Of a stretch of DNA of 64,000 nucleotides, positions 24,989 to 33,669 are shown one piece after another; within the stretch, counting starts at the first letter, position 1, and the number at the start of each line of letters is the position of its first letter. This DNA is from Bacillota bacterium. Its GTDB lineage: Bacteria; Bacillota; UBA4882; UBA8346. Both the position numbers and the translations under genes were made by a program. The notes below the pieces were generated by a model. It saw only the letters and a list, made by a program, of their open reading frames with translations, ran no database searches and had not been told where the DNA came from. The DNA lies in NCBI GenBank assembly GCA_023402395.1, contig JAEYGI010000040.1:868001-932000 (forward strand). Reading direction: 5' to 3'.

Positions 24989-25228
24989 CAAAGTCAATAA
25001 TGGCATTGATCGGGAGGAGTAGGTCGTTCACTGGTCAAGAGAGGAACCGGTAAGTGGTGCGAGGTTCCCCTGCTGAATGATTGAAGGTCGCCCGGGAGCC
25101 TCCGGTGTGAAGTTGATAGCATCGGTCGGGTGAGCCCGTTACAGCTTCTTGAAGCGCCCGACAGCGGGAAACTAGGTGGTACCGCGGAAGTGAAGACTTT
25201 CGTCCTTGGACGTTAAGTCTTTTTTATT
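24989..25228 (+). promoter_or_regulatory. valine T-box leader with terminator
   Basis: The T-box sequence AGGTGGTACCGCG is at 25,174-25,186. It is preceded by a stem I with a GGGAGGAGTAGG k-turn-like start and followed by a terminator: AAGACTT (25,193-25,199) and CGTCC pair with GGACG and AAGTCTT (25,215-25,221), then TTTTT. Uncharged tRNA-Val would favour the antiterminator and expression of valS. GTC at 25,087-25,089 in the likely specifier loop is the best candidate valine codon. Confidence 0.92.
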
Positions 25229-25255
25229 TTCATTTTGTTTTTGAGGAGGATGTTG

Positions 25256-27952
25256 ATGAGTCTGCCGACGGTTTACAATCCACAGGCCGTGGAGGAAAAA
25301 TGGTATCAGTACTGGCTCCAGGGAAATTATTTCCACGCCGGGGTTCATCCGGATCAAACCCCTTATTGTATCGTGATTCCGCCACCCAATGTCACGGGAG
25401 TGCTACATCTCGGCCATGCCCTGGATAATACCTTGCAGGACATTTTGATCCGCTGGCGCCGGATGCAGGGCTATAACACCTTATGGGTTCCAGGTACCGA
25501 TCATGCCGGCATCGCCACCCAGGCCAAAGTGGAGGAGTCCTTGGCCAAGGAAGGGCTAACCCGGAGCGAGCTTGGCCGCGAGGAGTTTCTCCGGCGCGTC
25601 TGGAACTGGAAGGAACAATACGGCGGAACCATTATCAAGCAACTGAAACGGCTCGGCGCCTCCTGCGACTGGCAACGGGAACGGTTTACCATGGATGAAG
25701 GGTGCTCGGCCGCAGTCCGGGAAGTCTTTATCCGCCTCTACGAAAAGGGCCTTATCTACCGGGGCAGCTATCTGATTAACTGGTGCCCCAAGTGCCATAC
25801 CACTATTTCCGATATTGAAGTGGAACACGAAGAGCGGGAAGGCCATCTCTGGCATATCCGGTATCCGCTGGCCGATGGTTCGGGAACCATCGAGGTGGCC
25901 ACCACCCGTCCCGAAACCATGCTCGGCGATACCGCGATTGCGGTTCACCCCGAGGATGAGCGGTATCGCGGCATTGTCGGAAAACAAGCGGTGATTCCGG
26001 GCATCAACCGCCCGATTCCGGTGATTGCCGACGCCTATGTGGACATGAGTTTTGGAACCGGAGCTGTCAAAGTTACTCCGGCTCACGATATTAATGACTT
26101 TGAGATGGGACTCCGGCATAATCTGCCACAGATTACGGTGATCGGCTTCGATGCCCGGATGACTGAAGCCGCCGGTAAATACGCTGGAATGGACCGGTAT
26201 GAATGCCGAAAAGAATTGGTCTCCGAGCTGGAAAGCTTGGGGTATCTGGCCGGGGTGGAGGATCATACTCACGCGGTCGGGCAATGTTATCGCTGCGACA
26301 CCACGATCGAACCGCTGATCTCCAAACAATGGTTTGTGAAAATGAAGCCTCTGGCCGAACCGGCCATTCAGGCGGCGCTAAACGGTGATATCACTTTCGT
26401 GCCGGAACGATTCACCAAGACCTATCTCGGTTGGGTGGAAAACATCCGCGATTGGTGCATTTCCCGTCAGCTATGGTGGGGGCACAGGATTCCGGTATGG
26501 TATTGCCAGGACTGTAATGAGATGATGGTCTCCAGGACTGAACCGGATATTTGTCCAAAGTGCGGCGGCAAACGGCTGGAACAGGATCCGGATGTGCTGG
26601 ACACTTGGTTCTCTTCGGCGCTGTGGCCGTTCTCGACCATGGGCTGGCCGAATGAAACTCTGGAAGTAAAACACTTTTATCCGACCTCGGTTCTGGTCAC
26701 CGGCCGCGACATCATCACTTTCTGGGTGTCAAGGATGATCTTCATGGGGTTGGAATTTATGAAGGAAAAGCCCTTCAAGGAAGTGCTCATCCATGGCCTG
26801 GTGCTTGACAAATACGGTAAAAAAATGAGCAAGTCCCGGCCGGAGACGATTGTCGACCCGCAAGATATAATTAACGGCTTTGGCGCCGACACCTTGCGGT
26901 TCACGCTGGCGACCGGAACCGCGCTGGGCCAGGATCAACGCTTCCAAATGGAGAAAGTGGAAGGAAGCCGGAATTTTACCAACAAGATCTGGAATGCCGC
27001 TCGGTTCGTCCTCATGCACCATGAGAAAGAACTCCAGGGGGACCTGGTGGACAATCTGCACTCGGCCTTGCTGCAATCGTTCGCGGTCGGTGAAACCGAC
27101 CATATTCCGTCCGACTGGTTAACGCTGCCGGATCAATGGATTCTGACCCGTTTGCAAAAAGTGACCGCCGAGGTCACCCGGTTGCTGGAACGGTTCGATT
27201 TGGGCGCGGCCGCGTCGCAGATCTATGAATTCCTCTGGAATGAATACTGCGACTGGTATATTGAATTTTCTAAACCACGCCTTTATCAACAGGAAAACGC
27301 GTTGGAACGGCGAATCGCCCAATCGGTCCTGGCCAGGGTCCTACGTCAAACCATGGAGTTGCTGCACCCGTTCATGCCGTTTCTCACCGAGGAACTTTGG
27401 CAGGCACTGCCTCATCAAGGTGAGAGCATCATGATCAGCACTTGGCCCAAATCCCACGTCGCACTCATCTTTGAGTCGGCCGAGGCCGAGATGAACTTGG
27501 TGATTGAGGTCACCCGGGCGATCCGCAATATTCGCTCGGAAGCAAACTTGCAGCCCCAAAAGAAAGTAGCGGCCTATTTCAGCGCTACCCCGGAGCGGAA
27601 TCGACTCCTGGAGCGCGGCATCGACTATGTGGCCGGACTGGCCGGATTGGAATCATATCAGTTTTTAACCGAAAACGATCCCAAACCGGAAAAAGCGGTC
27701 AGTTCCATTGCCGAAGGGGTGACAATTTTTGTCCCGCTGGCCGGGTTGGTTGACGTGGATAAGGAACGGGAGCGTCTTTCCAAAGAACTGGCCCAGTTGG
27801 GGAACGAAACCGCCAAACTCCAGGCCCGGATCGGCAGCCCCAACTTCAGTTTGAAAGCTCCGGCCGAGGTGGTCGCGAAAGAAAAGCTCAAACTGGAAAG
27901 TTTCTTGGATAAAGCCAAAAAAATCAAGGAGCGTTTGGAGCAACTCGCCTAA
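25256..27952 (+). CDS. valS: valyl-tRNA synthetase
   Basis: An 898-residue class Ia synthetase that charges tRNA-Val. HLGH at residues 51-54 and KMSKS near 523 mark the ATP site. The editing (CP1) domain includes TTRPETMLGDTAI, cysteine pairs such as CPKCH and CPKCGG are present, and a C-terminal coiled coil (about 830-898) is rich in Lys/Glu/Leu. ATG at 25,256 lies 6 nt after GAGGAGG; an in-frame start at 25,235 would put the ribosome site inside the gene. Controlled by the T-box upstream; a strong terminator follows, so it is monocistronic. Confidence 0.98.
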   Translation: MSLPTVYNPQAVEEKWYQYWLQGNYFHAGVHPDQTPYCIVIPPPNVTGVLHLGHALDNTLQDILIRWRRMQGYNTLWVPGTDHAGIATQAKVEESLAKEGLTRSELGREEFLRRVWNWKEQYGGTIIKQLKRLGASCDWQRERFTMDEGCSAAVREVFIRLYEKGLIYRGSYLINWCPKCHTTISDIEVEHEEREGHLWHIRYPLADGSGTIEVATTRPETMLGDTAIAVHPEDERYRGIVGKQAVIPGINRPIPVIADAYVDMSFGTGAVKVTPAHDINDFEMGLRHNLPQITVIGFDARMTEAAGKYAGMDRYECRKELVSELESLGYLAGVEDHTHAVGQCYRCDTTIEPLISKQWFVKMKPLAEPAIQAALNGDITFVPERFTKTYLGWVENIRDWCISRQLWWGHRIPVWYCQDCNEMMVSRTEPDICPKCGGKRLEQDPDVLDTWFSSALWPFSTMGWPNETLEVKHFYPTSVLVTGRDIITFWVSRMIFMGLEFMKEKPFKEVLIHGLVLDKYGKKMSKSRPETIVDPQDIINGFGADTLRFTLATGTALGQDQRFQMEKVEGSRNFTNKIWNAARFVLMHHEKELQGDLVDNLHSALLQSFAVGETDHIPSDWLTLPDQWILTRLQKVTAEVTRLLERFDLGAAASQIYEFLWNEYCDWYIEFSKPRLYQQENALERRIAQSVLARVLRQTMELLHPFMPFLTEELWQALPHQGESIMISTWPKSHVALIFESAEAEMNLVIEVTRAIRNIRSEANLQPQKKVAAYFSATPERNRLLERGIDYVAGLAGLESYQFLTENDPKPEKAVSSIAEGVTIFVPLAGLVDVDKERERLSKELAQLGNETAKLQARIGSPNFSLKAPAEVVAKEKLKLESFLDKAKKIKERLEQLA

Positions 27953-27955
27953 AGC

Positions 27956-27990
27956 AAAGACACCGGTTCGCTGCCGGTGTCTTTTCATTT
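27956..27990 (+). terminator. valS terminator
   Basis: AAAGACACCGG (27,956-27,966) pairs with CCGGTGTCTTT (27,974-27,984) around a 7-nt loop, followed by TCATTTTTT. Confidence 0.92.
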
Positions 27991-28019
27991 TTTATTGGTT
28001 CTTTTGAATTTCATTGCGA

Positions 28020-28637
28020 TCAAGTGTGCTTCATGGCGATACCTTCCACGATATTGGCCACATCCTCCAGGGCGTCCAAGGTATCTTCCAAATGATCATA
28101 AATCTCACGCCATTTGATCACGACCAAGGGCTCATAATTACCGGAATATAATTCTTTAACCGCTTCCCGGTAGACATTGTCCCCTTCATTTTCGAGCCGG
28201 TTAATTTCCACGACCAATTTATTGTCGACCACAATGTGTTTGATTTTGCGCAAATCATGCATGATCGAGACCAAAACATTGGACGATTCGGAGATCAATT
28301 GGGCCAAACGTTGAGCAGCCGGGGTGGTTTCAGAAATATTGAACATCACAAATCGGTGGGCCGCGGCTTCCATCGAATCAATAATATTGTCGGTTTCCTT
28401 GGCAATCAGAAAGATATCTTCGCGATCGATCGGGGTGATGAAGGCACGGTGTAATTCAGCGATGATATCATGGGTCAATTCATCGCCACAGTGTTCCAGA
28501 TCTTCCAATTCCGTGGTCCTGGCTGTTTTTTGGCTAGGGTCGCAAGTCAAATTGAGCAATACCTGCGCGGCACTGGCGACATTCGCCGCCGCGGTCTCAA
28601 ACAAATGAAAAAAGCGGCTATCCCTTTCTCCGAACAT
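28020..28637 (-). CDS. DUF47/PhoU-like phosphate transport accessory protein
   Basis: A 205-residue all-helical protein: RFFHLFETAAANV, LEHCGDELTHDI, FITPIDREDIFLIAKETDNIID, a YDHLEDTLDALEDVANIVEGI ending and full family length. DUF47 proteins normally partner PiT-type phosphate transporters and are structurally like PhoU. No pit gene lies beside it here, so the partner must be elsewhere. ATG lies 8 nt after AGGAGG. Single gene. Confidence 0.9.
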   Translation of the reverse strand: MFGERDSRFFHLFETAAANVASAAQVLLNLTCDPSQKTARTTELEDLEHCGDELTHDIIAELHRAFITPIDREDIFLIAKETDNIIDSMEAAAHRFVMFNISETTPAAQRLAQLISESSNVLVSIMHDLRKIKHIVVDNKLVVEINRLENEGDNVYREAVKELYSGNYEPLVVIKWREIYDHLEDTLDALEDVANIVEGIAMKHT

Positions 28638-28891
28638 TCATAAGCCTCCTAAAATTAATATCTGAGCGAGAAACCCCCCAAATTCCCATAAATAATTCTC
28701 TATTAAAACCGATAACCCTGCCTTTTGGATAAGATTAATATTGAAAACACTTTATTGCCGCTAATTTTAGGTTGCTGAAAACTCAAGACTCTTATTAATC
28801 AAATATATAGGACAAAATTGGCAGGACAAATGCAAAGAAAACGCGAATAACTTAAAAAGTTTTGCATTTTTACTACCATTAGGTAGGGCAG

Positions 28892-28925
28892 CCTTGAAAA
28901 AATGCCTGATTTGATTAGGCAAATG
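28892..28925 (-). terminator. minus-strand terminator behind the gene remnant
   Basis: On the minus strand TGCCT (28,917-28,921) pairs with AGGCA (28,903-28,907), followed by TTTTTTC. It is short, but lies 23 bp after the stop of the remnant frame. Confidence 0.45.
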
Positions 28926-28947
28926 GGCCGCATCCGCCAGCCGGTCC

Positions 28948-29145
28948 TCATGGTATTTTCGGTTCATTCCTAATTAACTTATCCAATTCATCTTCATCGT
29001 AACCCGACTCAAATTCTTTGGAATTTATGAATCGGCTACCCTATTGGGTTAAAAAAATACTACCGTAACAGCCGGAGCACCGATTTATTCCCAGATCACC
29101 CATCGTGATGATCGTTTCCAATTTTCCTGGAAGGGAATTTTGCAC
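28948..29145 (-). pseudogene. small gene remnant with in-frame TAG
   Basis: Reading the minus strand from GTG at 29,145 gives a protein-like frame: GDLGINRCSGCYGSIFLTQ, then TAG at 29,041-29,043, then continuing in the same frame through GSRFINSKEFESGYDEDE to IRNEPKIP and TGA. The Cys-x2-Cys pair and the acidic tail look like a real small protein. The single stop in frame suggests a decayed gene, or much less likely read-through. No clear ribosome site precedes the GTG. Family not recognised. Confidence 0.35.
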
Positions 29146-29251
29146 ATTGAATACTTAAATTCAATATCTTAGGATTGATTTTGTTGTTGTGAGAAGCTAT
29201 TTAATAAAATATAAACAACAGGCTTCGTGAATAAGATAATAGGCGGTTAAC

Positions 29252-29863
29252 ATGGTGGAGACGGATCGCAAGGAATTAATATTAGATACCTTTATTCGTC
29301 TGGTAGGACGGTTTGGGATCGACAAAACCAATCTTCAGGATATCGCGAAAGAAATGGGAATAAGCGTTGGAAGCATTTATCAACTGTACAACAACAAAGA
29401 TACGCTGGTTAAAGCGGGGTTGTTGCGATTAAGCGAGCGCTTTATCGCCGATTGCACTTCAGTTATTGATCAAGATCTTCCTCCTGAAGAACTGCTTCAT
29501 GATTTTATTCGCCGGATTCTTATCCAAATGAATGCGTTCATCACCGAGAACCGCGGGTTTTATCAATATGTGAAAGAGGAAGGATTTTTAGGCCGATATC
29601 GCAATAAGACCGTGGGAGAAGATTTTAATCAACAATTACTCTCTCTTCTTTCGACAGTCCTTAAAAGAGGCGTAGCGGAAGGAACTTTTAAAGGTGAAAA
29701 TATTGAGAAAAACGCAGAATTGGTTCTTGATGCATTTTATGTCTTTTTTGTTCAATTGATTTTATTCGATCGAAATATCGAAGATATCTTAGCGGATGTT
29801 CAAATGATGTACAATATACTGCTTTATGGAATTAAAAAACGGAAGGATTATAACTGCATTTAA
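29252..29863 (+). CDS. TetR/AcrR-family transcriptional regulator
   Basis: 203 residues. The N-terminal helix-turn-helix reads FGIDKTNLQDIAKEMGISVGSIYQLYNNKDTLV without breaks (residues about 23-55), with the TetR-typical G-SIYQ-Y-F/N-K pattern. The C-terminal ligand domain is variable. ATG lies near AGGCGG. It converges with the beta-barrel gene 102 bp downstream and may regulate it or itself; a 6-bp inverted repeat upstream of the barrel gene is a possible operator. Ligand unknown. Confidence 0.9.
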   Translation: MVETDRKELILDTFIRLVGRFGIDKTNLQDIAKEMGISVGSIYQLYNNKDTLVKAGLLRLSERFIADCTSVIDQDLPPEELLHDFIRRILIQMNAFITENRGFYQYVKEEGFLGRYRNKTVGEDFNQQLLSLLSTVLKRGVAEGTFKGENIEKNAELVLDAFYVFFVQLILFDRNIEDILADVQMMYNILLYGIKKRKDYNCI

Positions 29864-29880
29864 CGAAGTTTGGTATAGTT

Positions 29881-29920
29881 AATAAAGGAACCGGTCAAAG
29901 ACCGGTTCCTTTATTTCTAG
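29881..29920. terminator. bidirectional terminator after tetR-type gene
   Basis: A perfect 16-bp inverted repeat, AATAAAGGAACCGGTC (29,881-29,896) and GACCGGTTCCTTTATT (29,900-29,915), loop AAA, followed by TCT. The A/T-rich outer part gives T-tails on both strands. Confidence 0.9.
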
Positions 29921-29965
29921 CTGTGATTTGGAGGGAAGATAATTTAATGAAGAAGCATGCTCAAC

Positions 29966-30616
29966 TTAGAAACGGTATGCCGCTCCTAAGGTAAGGCCTT
30001 GATTAGTGATTTTGTCGAAATGATCCACGTCGGAACTTAGGTAGCGATATCCAAGAAAACCGGACCATTCCTCAGTAAAGTGGTAATTCCCCTGCACCTT
30101 AGCGATAAAGATATCGGCATCATTCCCGTCATAGCTTGTTTGGCTAGCATCAATGGAGCCATCGACTGAAAATCCGAGAGAACCAGTGAGCGAAAATTTG
30201 TCATTAAATATGTAGCCCAAATCCACTCCCAAAATTACGCCATCAATCTCCGTATCAGCGGCATCGTCATAGCTTTCATTGTAATATGCCAAGGTGGCAT
30301 CCAGGTTGAATTGATCCTTTTGAACAAGGCGATAGCCAAATCCAACTTGATAGGAATCATAATCTAAGTCCTTGCCATTGTCCGCTTTTTCTTGGGTTCC
30401 TGAGAGATATTCCAAGCCGACTTTGAATTTATCCAGGAAAGTATAGTCTCCACCGAGGACAAATCCTAAATCCAAATCATCATCCTTGTCTATGATGTTG
30501 TTTTCCCATTCTCCGGCACCAAATCCAGCGACATAAACATTGCTGGCCATCGTTACGGCAGATAATGATAATACCAAGCAACCAACCAGGGCTAGAATCC
30601 ATACCGACTTTTTCAT
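29966..30616 (-). CDS. outer-membrane-type beta-barrel protein
   Basis: 216 residues. The signal peptide KKSVWILALVGCLVLSLSAVTMA is followed by alternating strands rich in Gly/Tyr/Asp: YVAGFGAGEWE, GFVLGGDYTF, FKVGLEYLSG, YQVGFGYRLV, GVDLGYIFND, FSLTGSLGFSV, SGFLGYRYLSS. It ends LTLGAAYRF, with the C-terminal aromatic typical of BAM-inserted barrels. Eight strands of OmpA/OprF-like length are plausible. This implies an outer membrane in the host. ATG at 30,616 lies 6 nt after GAGGTG. Single gene with its own promoter. Confidence 0.75.
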   Translation of the reverse strand: MKKSVWILALVGCLVLSLSAVTMASNVYVAGFGAGEWENNIIDKDDDLDLGFVLGGDYTFLDKFKVGLEYLSGTQEKADNGKDLDYDSYQVGFGYRLVQKDQFNLDATLAYYNESYDDAADTEIDGVILGVDLGYIFNDKFSLTGSLGFSVDGSIDASQTSYDGNDADIFIAKVQGNYHFTEEWSGFLGYRYLSSDVDHFDKITNQGLTLGAAYRF

Positions 30617-30640
30617 GATGATCACCTCATTTAAAATAGT

Positions 30641-30681
30641 ACGTGAATTAAAATCACGTCTTTATGTGAATAATTATATCA
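30641..30681 (-). promoter_or_regulatory. extended -10 promoter and inverted repeat of the barrel gene
   Basis: On the minus strand TGATATAAT (30,673-30,681 complement) is an extended -10; no good -35 is at 17 bp. Downstream, ACGTGA (30,641-30,646) and TCACGT (30,654-30,659) form an inverted repeat in the presumed leader, about 25 bp before the start codon. It could be an operator, for example for the nearby TetR protein, which is inference. The rest of the 408-bp gap to mutS shows no gene. Confidence 0.5.
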
Positions 30682-31024
30682 TTTATTCATGAAGTTAGAA
30701 GTCAATTTAAGTAATTTTACAAAATGGTAATATATCGTCCGATTTCCATTCTTAGAATCACTTCCGTAACGGTCATTGAAACTGTCTCTATGACTGTCTT
30801 TAATCTAAATAGAAATATGAGGTTCCCTCCCTACAAACGTGGCAACTTCCCAAGGATAGGGGATCATTCATGTCTTGTTTCAAATTTGTGTAAAACTTTG
30901 CTAAAAATAAATAAGAATTGTGGTTCATCAATGTTTTCAGTTTTCACACGAATTCAAAAACTAAAAGGATCTTATTTCATGATTGTCGAAATACTTAAAA
31001 ATTAGGGTTTTTTTGAGGTGTATC

Positions 31025-33634
31025 ATGTCAGCGAAGTTGACTCCTATGGTTCAGCAGTATCTGGAAATCAAAAACGAATACCAGGATTGTTTGCTCTTTT
31101 TCAGGCTAGGCGACTTTTATGAAATGTTCTTTGAGGATGCGATAGTTGCCTCCCGTGAACTGGAGATCGTGCTTACGTCACGGGGCGATAACAGCCCGGA
31201 ACGGATTCCGATGTGCGGAGTTCCTTATCATTCCGTATCCGGCTATCTCGCCAAATTGCTTGCCAAAGGTTATAAAGTCGCAATTTGCGAACAGATGGAG
31301 GACCCCAAAACTGCCAAAACCATTGTAAAGCGGGCGGTAGTCCGGGTAGTTACTCCGGGAACAATCATCGAGGACCAACTGTTAAAGGATACGGTCAATA
31401 ATTACCTGGCGGCCATGGTCCGGATCGGACCAGACTGGGGCTTGGCGTACACCGATCTTTCCACCGGCGAATTTCGTGCCACTCAATTCCAGAGTGACCG
31501 TCCTAATTCGCTATTAAATGAACTGGTTCGGATTAAACCGGCTGAATTGTATATCAGTGAAAAAGACCGGGAGGTCGTCGTCTCCGGGCTCGGTCTAATT
31601 CAAGAGATGACGCTTACCGTTGGCCCGGATCCGCATTTTCTACCGGAACGGGCCTACCGAGTCCTGACGGAACATTTTCATCAGGTGAATCTTCATGCAT
31701 TCGGTTTCGAGGAACAACCGGCCATGATCGCCGCCAGCGGGGCAATCATGGTTTATCTCCAGGAAACTCAGAAAAATTCCCTGGCCCATATCCGCAAGAT
31801 CGTGACTTATGAAATCGGCGAATTCATGACATTGGATCCGGCCACCCGGCGTAACCTTGAATTGACCCGCACGATGCGCGGTGAAAGCAGCGGAAGCTTA
31901 TTTGCGGTGCTTGATCATACCGTAACCTCGATGGGAGGGCGGATGCTCCGAAACTGGCTGGAGCAGCCCCTGATCCGCCGTCAATCGATCCAGTCGCGCC
32001 AAGATGCGATCACGGCCTTGGCCTCCGATTTGGAAGTGCGCGAGAATGTGCGGGATTATCTGAAACAAACCTATGATATTCAACGTATTTTAAGTAAGCT
32101 GGCCGGCAATTCCGCGAATGCCCGCGATCTGCTTGGGCTCAAAAAAACACTATTACGTGTTCCAGACTTGCAAGAAACGTTAGTGAATTTCTCCGCCGAA
32201 CAAGTTGTTAAAATCGTCAATGCTCTTCAGCCGCTACCGGAATTAACCGATATATTGGAGAAGGCTGTTTTGGATGATCCGCCGTTGAGCGTGAAAGAAG
32301 GAGGAATCATCAAGCCCTCTTATCATCCGGAGCTGGAAAAACTGGTCACGGCTGGTTCACAAGGCAAGCAATGGGTGGCTGAACTAGAGCAAAAAGAGAA
32401 GGAACGCACCGGCATAAAGTCATTAAAGATCGGATTCAATCAGGTTTTCGGATACTATTTGGAAGTAACCAACTCTAACTTGAGTTTGGTGCCCTCCGAT
32501 TATATCCGCAAGCAGACCTTAGCCAACGGTGAGCGCTTTATCAATCAAACGCTGAAAGAATACGAAGATCTGATCCTGAATGCGCACGAAAAAAGTATTG
32601 CCCTAGAATATCAGCTTTTCCAGGAACTACGGACTCTGATCCTGGCGGAGATCGACCGGTTGCAAGGCATGGCGGTCGCCTTGGCGGAATTGGATTCTCT
32701 CGTTTCCTTGTCCGAAGCGGCGGTCCGGTATAACTATATTCGGCCAATTCTGAGTGACAATGGCAAGACAGTAATTCTGGAGGGCCGTCACCCAGTGGTT
32801 GAACGGATGCTTCCTTCCGGAAATTTTGTGCCAAATGACACCATATTAGATCAAGAAGAAAACCGGACCTTAATCATCACCGGGCCGAACATGGCCGGAA
32901 AATCAACTTATATGCGACAAGTGGCTCTAATTGTCTTGCTGGCGCATATAGGAAGTTTCGTTCCCGCCAAACGGGCCGAGATTGACCTAGTGGACCGGAT
33001 CTTTACCAGGGTCGGAGCCTCCGATGATTTAGCCACCGGCCAAAGCACTTTTATGGTTGAGATGAACGAAGTGGCATATATATTGAACCATGCCACTTCC
33101 CACTCACTGATCGTACTGGATGAAATCGGCCGCGGGACCAGTACTTTTGACGGCTTAAGCATTGCCTGGGCCGTGGTTGAATTTATCAACCGCCGCAACC
33201 GGATTGGGGCCAAAACGTTAATTGCCACTCATTATCATGAATTGCCCGACCTGGAAGCGACGTTGGACGGAGTAAAAAATTATCACGTGGCGGTCAGCCG
33301 CAACGGAGAGGACATTGTCTTTATCCGGCGAATCGAACCTGGACGAACGGACCGGAGTTATGGGATTGAAGTCGCTAAACTGGCCGGTTTGCCCACCGAG
33401 GTTGTCGGAAGAGCCAGGGAAATTTTGGAAAAATTGGAGTTCCAGGGGGAAAGCGCCGTCATGGCTGCCTCGGAACCGTCGCCTTCCGTCGGAGATCTCC
33501 AATTAAGCCTTTTCCCTATGGAAAAAGATCTGATCATCGAAGAAATTAAAAAAGCTGACCTTTTGTCAACAACTCCACTCCAGGCCTTAAACCGGCTCTA
33601 TGAATGGCAGCAAAAACTCCGCCGGCAGGAGTAA
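31025..33634 (+). CDS. mutS: DNA mismatch repair protein MutS
   Basis: 869 residues. The mismatch-recognition Phe-x-Glu lies in FRLGDFYEMFF (residues 31-33), the Walker A motif is GPNMAGKST near 619, and Walker B/signature parts are VLDEIGRGTSTFDG and ATHYHELPDLE. Full MutS1 length. It binds mispairs and recruits MutL. ATG at 31,025 follows GAGGTG by 4 nt; an in-frame ATG at 30,983 has no ribosome site. Starts the mutS-mutL-miaA-hfq run. Confidence 0.98.
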   Translation: MSAKLTPMVQQYLEIKNEYQDCLLFFRLGDFYEMFFEDAIVASRELEIVLTSRGDNSPERIPMCGVPYHSVSGYLAKLLAKGYKVAICEQMEDPKTAKTIVKRAVVRVVTPGTIIEDQLLKDTVNNYLAAMVRIGPDWGLAYTDLSTGEFRATQFQSDRPNSLLNELVRIKPAELYISEKDREVVVSGLGLIQEMTLTVGPDPHFLPERAYRVLTEHFHQVNLHAFGFEEQPAMIAASGAIMVYLQETQKNSLAHIRKIVTYEIGEFMTLDPATRRNLELTRTMRGESSGSLFAVLDHTVTSMGGRMLRNWLEQPLIRRQSIQSRQDAITALASDLEVRENVRDYLKQTYDIQRILSKLAGNSANARDLLGLKKTLLRVPDLQETLVNFSAEQVVKIVNALQPLPELTDILEKAVLDDPPLSVKEGGIIKPSYHPELEKLVTAGSQGKQWVAELEQKEKERTGIKSLKIGFNQVFGYYLEVTNSNLSLVPSDYIRKQTLANGERFINQTLKEYEDLILNAHEKSIALEYQLFQELRTLILAEIDRLQGMAVALAELDSLVSLSEAAVRYNYIRPILSDNGKTVILEGRHPVVERMLPSGNFVPNDTILDQEENRTLIITGPNMAGKSTYMRQVALIVLLAHIGSFVPAKRAEIDLVDRIFTRVGASDDLATGQSTFMVEMNEVAYILNHATSHSLIVLDEIGRGTSTFDGLSIAWAVVEFINRRNRIGAKTLIATHYHELPDLEATLDGVKNYHVAVSRNGEDIVFIRRIEPGRTDRSYGIEVAKLAGLPTEVVGRAREILEKLEFQGESAVMAASEPSPSVGDLQLSLFPMEKDLIIEEIKKADLLSTTPLQALNRLYEWQQKLRRQE

Positions 33635-33669
33635 TTTTTAACGTAACCCGCAAAAGAGGTGATCAACGC

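Larger units (their letters stand above)
28638..29251. other. 614-bp region without an intact gene
   Basis: AT-rich gap between DUF47 and the TetR gene. Its only gene-like content is the broken minus-strand frame at 28,948-29,145 and the terminator-like hairpin behind it. It should also contain promoters for both flanking genes; no confident pair was found. Confidence 0.5.

Noticed and set aside
25556..26329. 257-codon antisense frame in valS
   Set aside because: valS is certain on the other strand; long antisense frames are usual in this codon usage.
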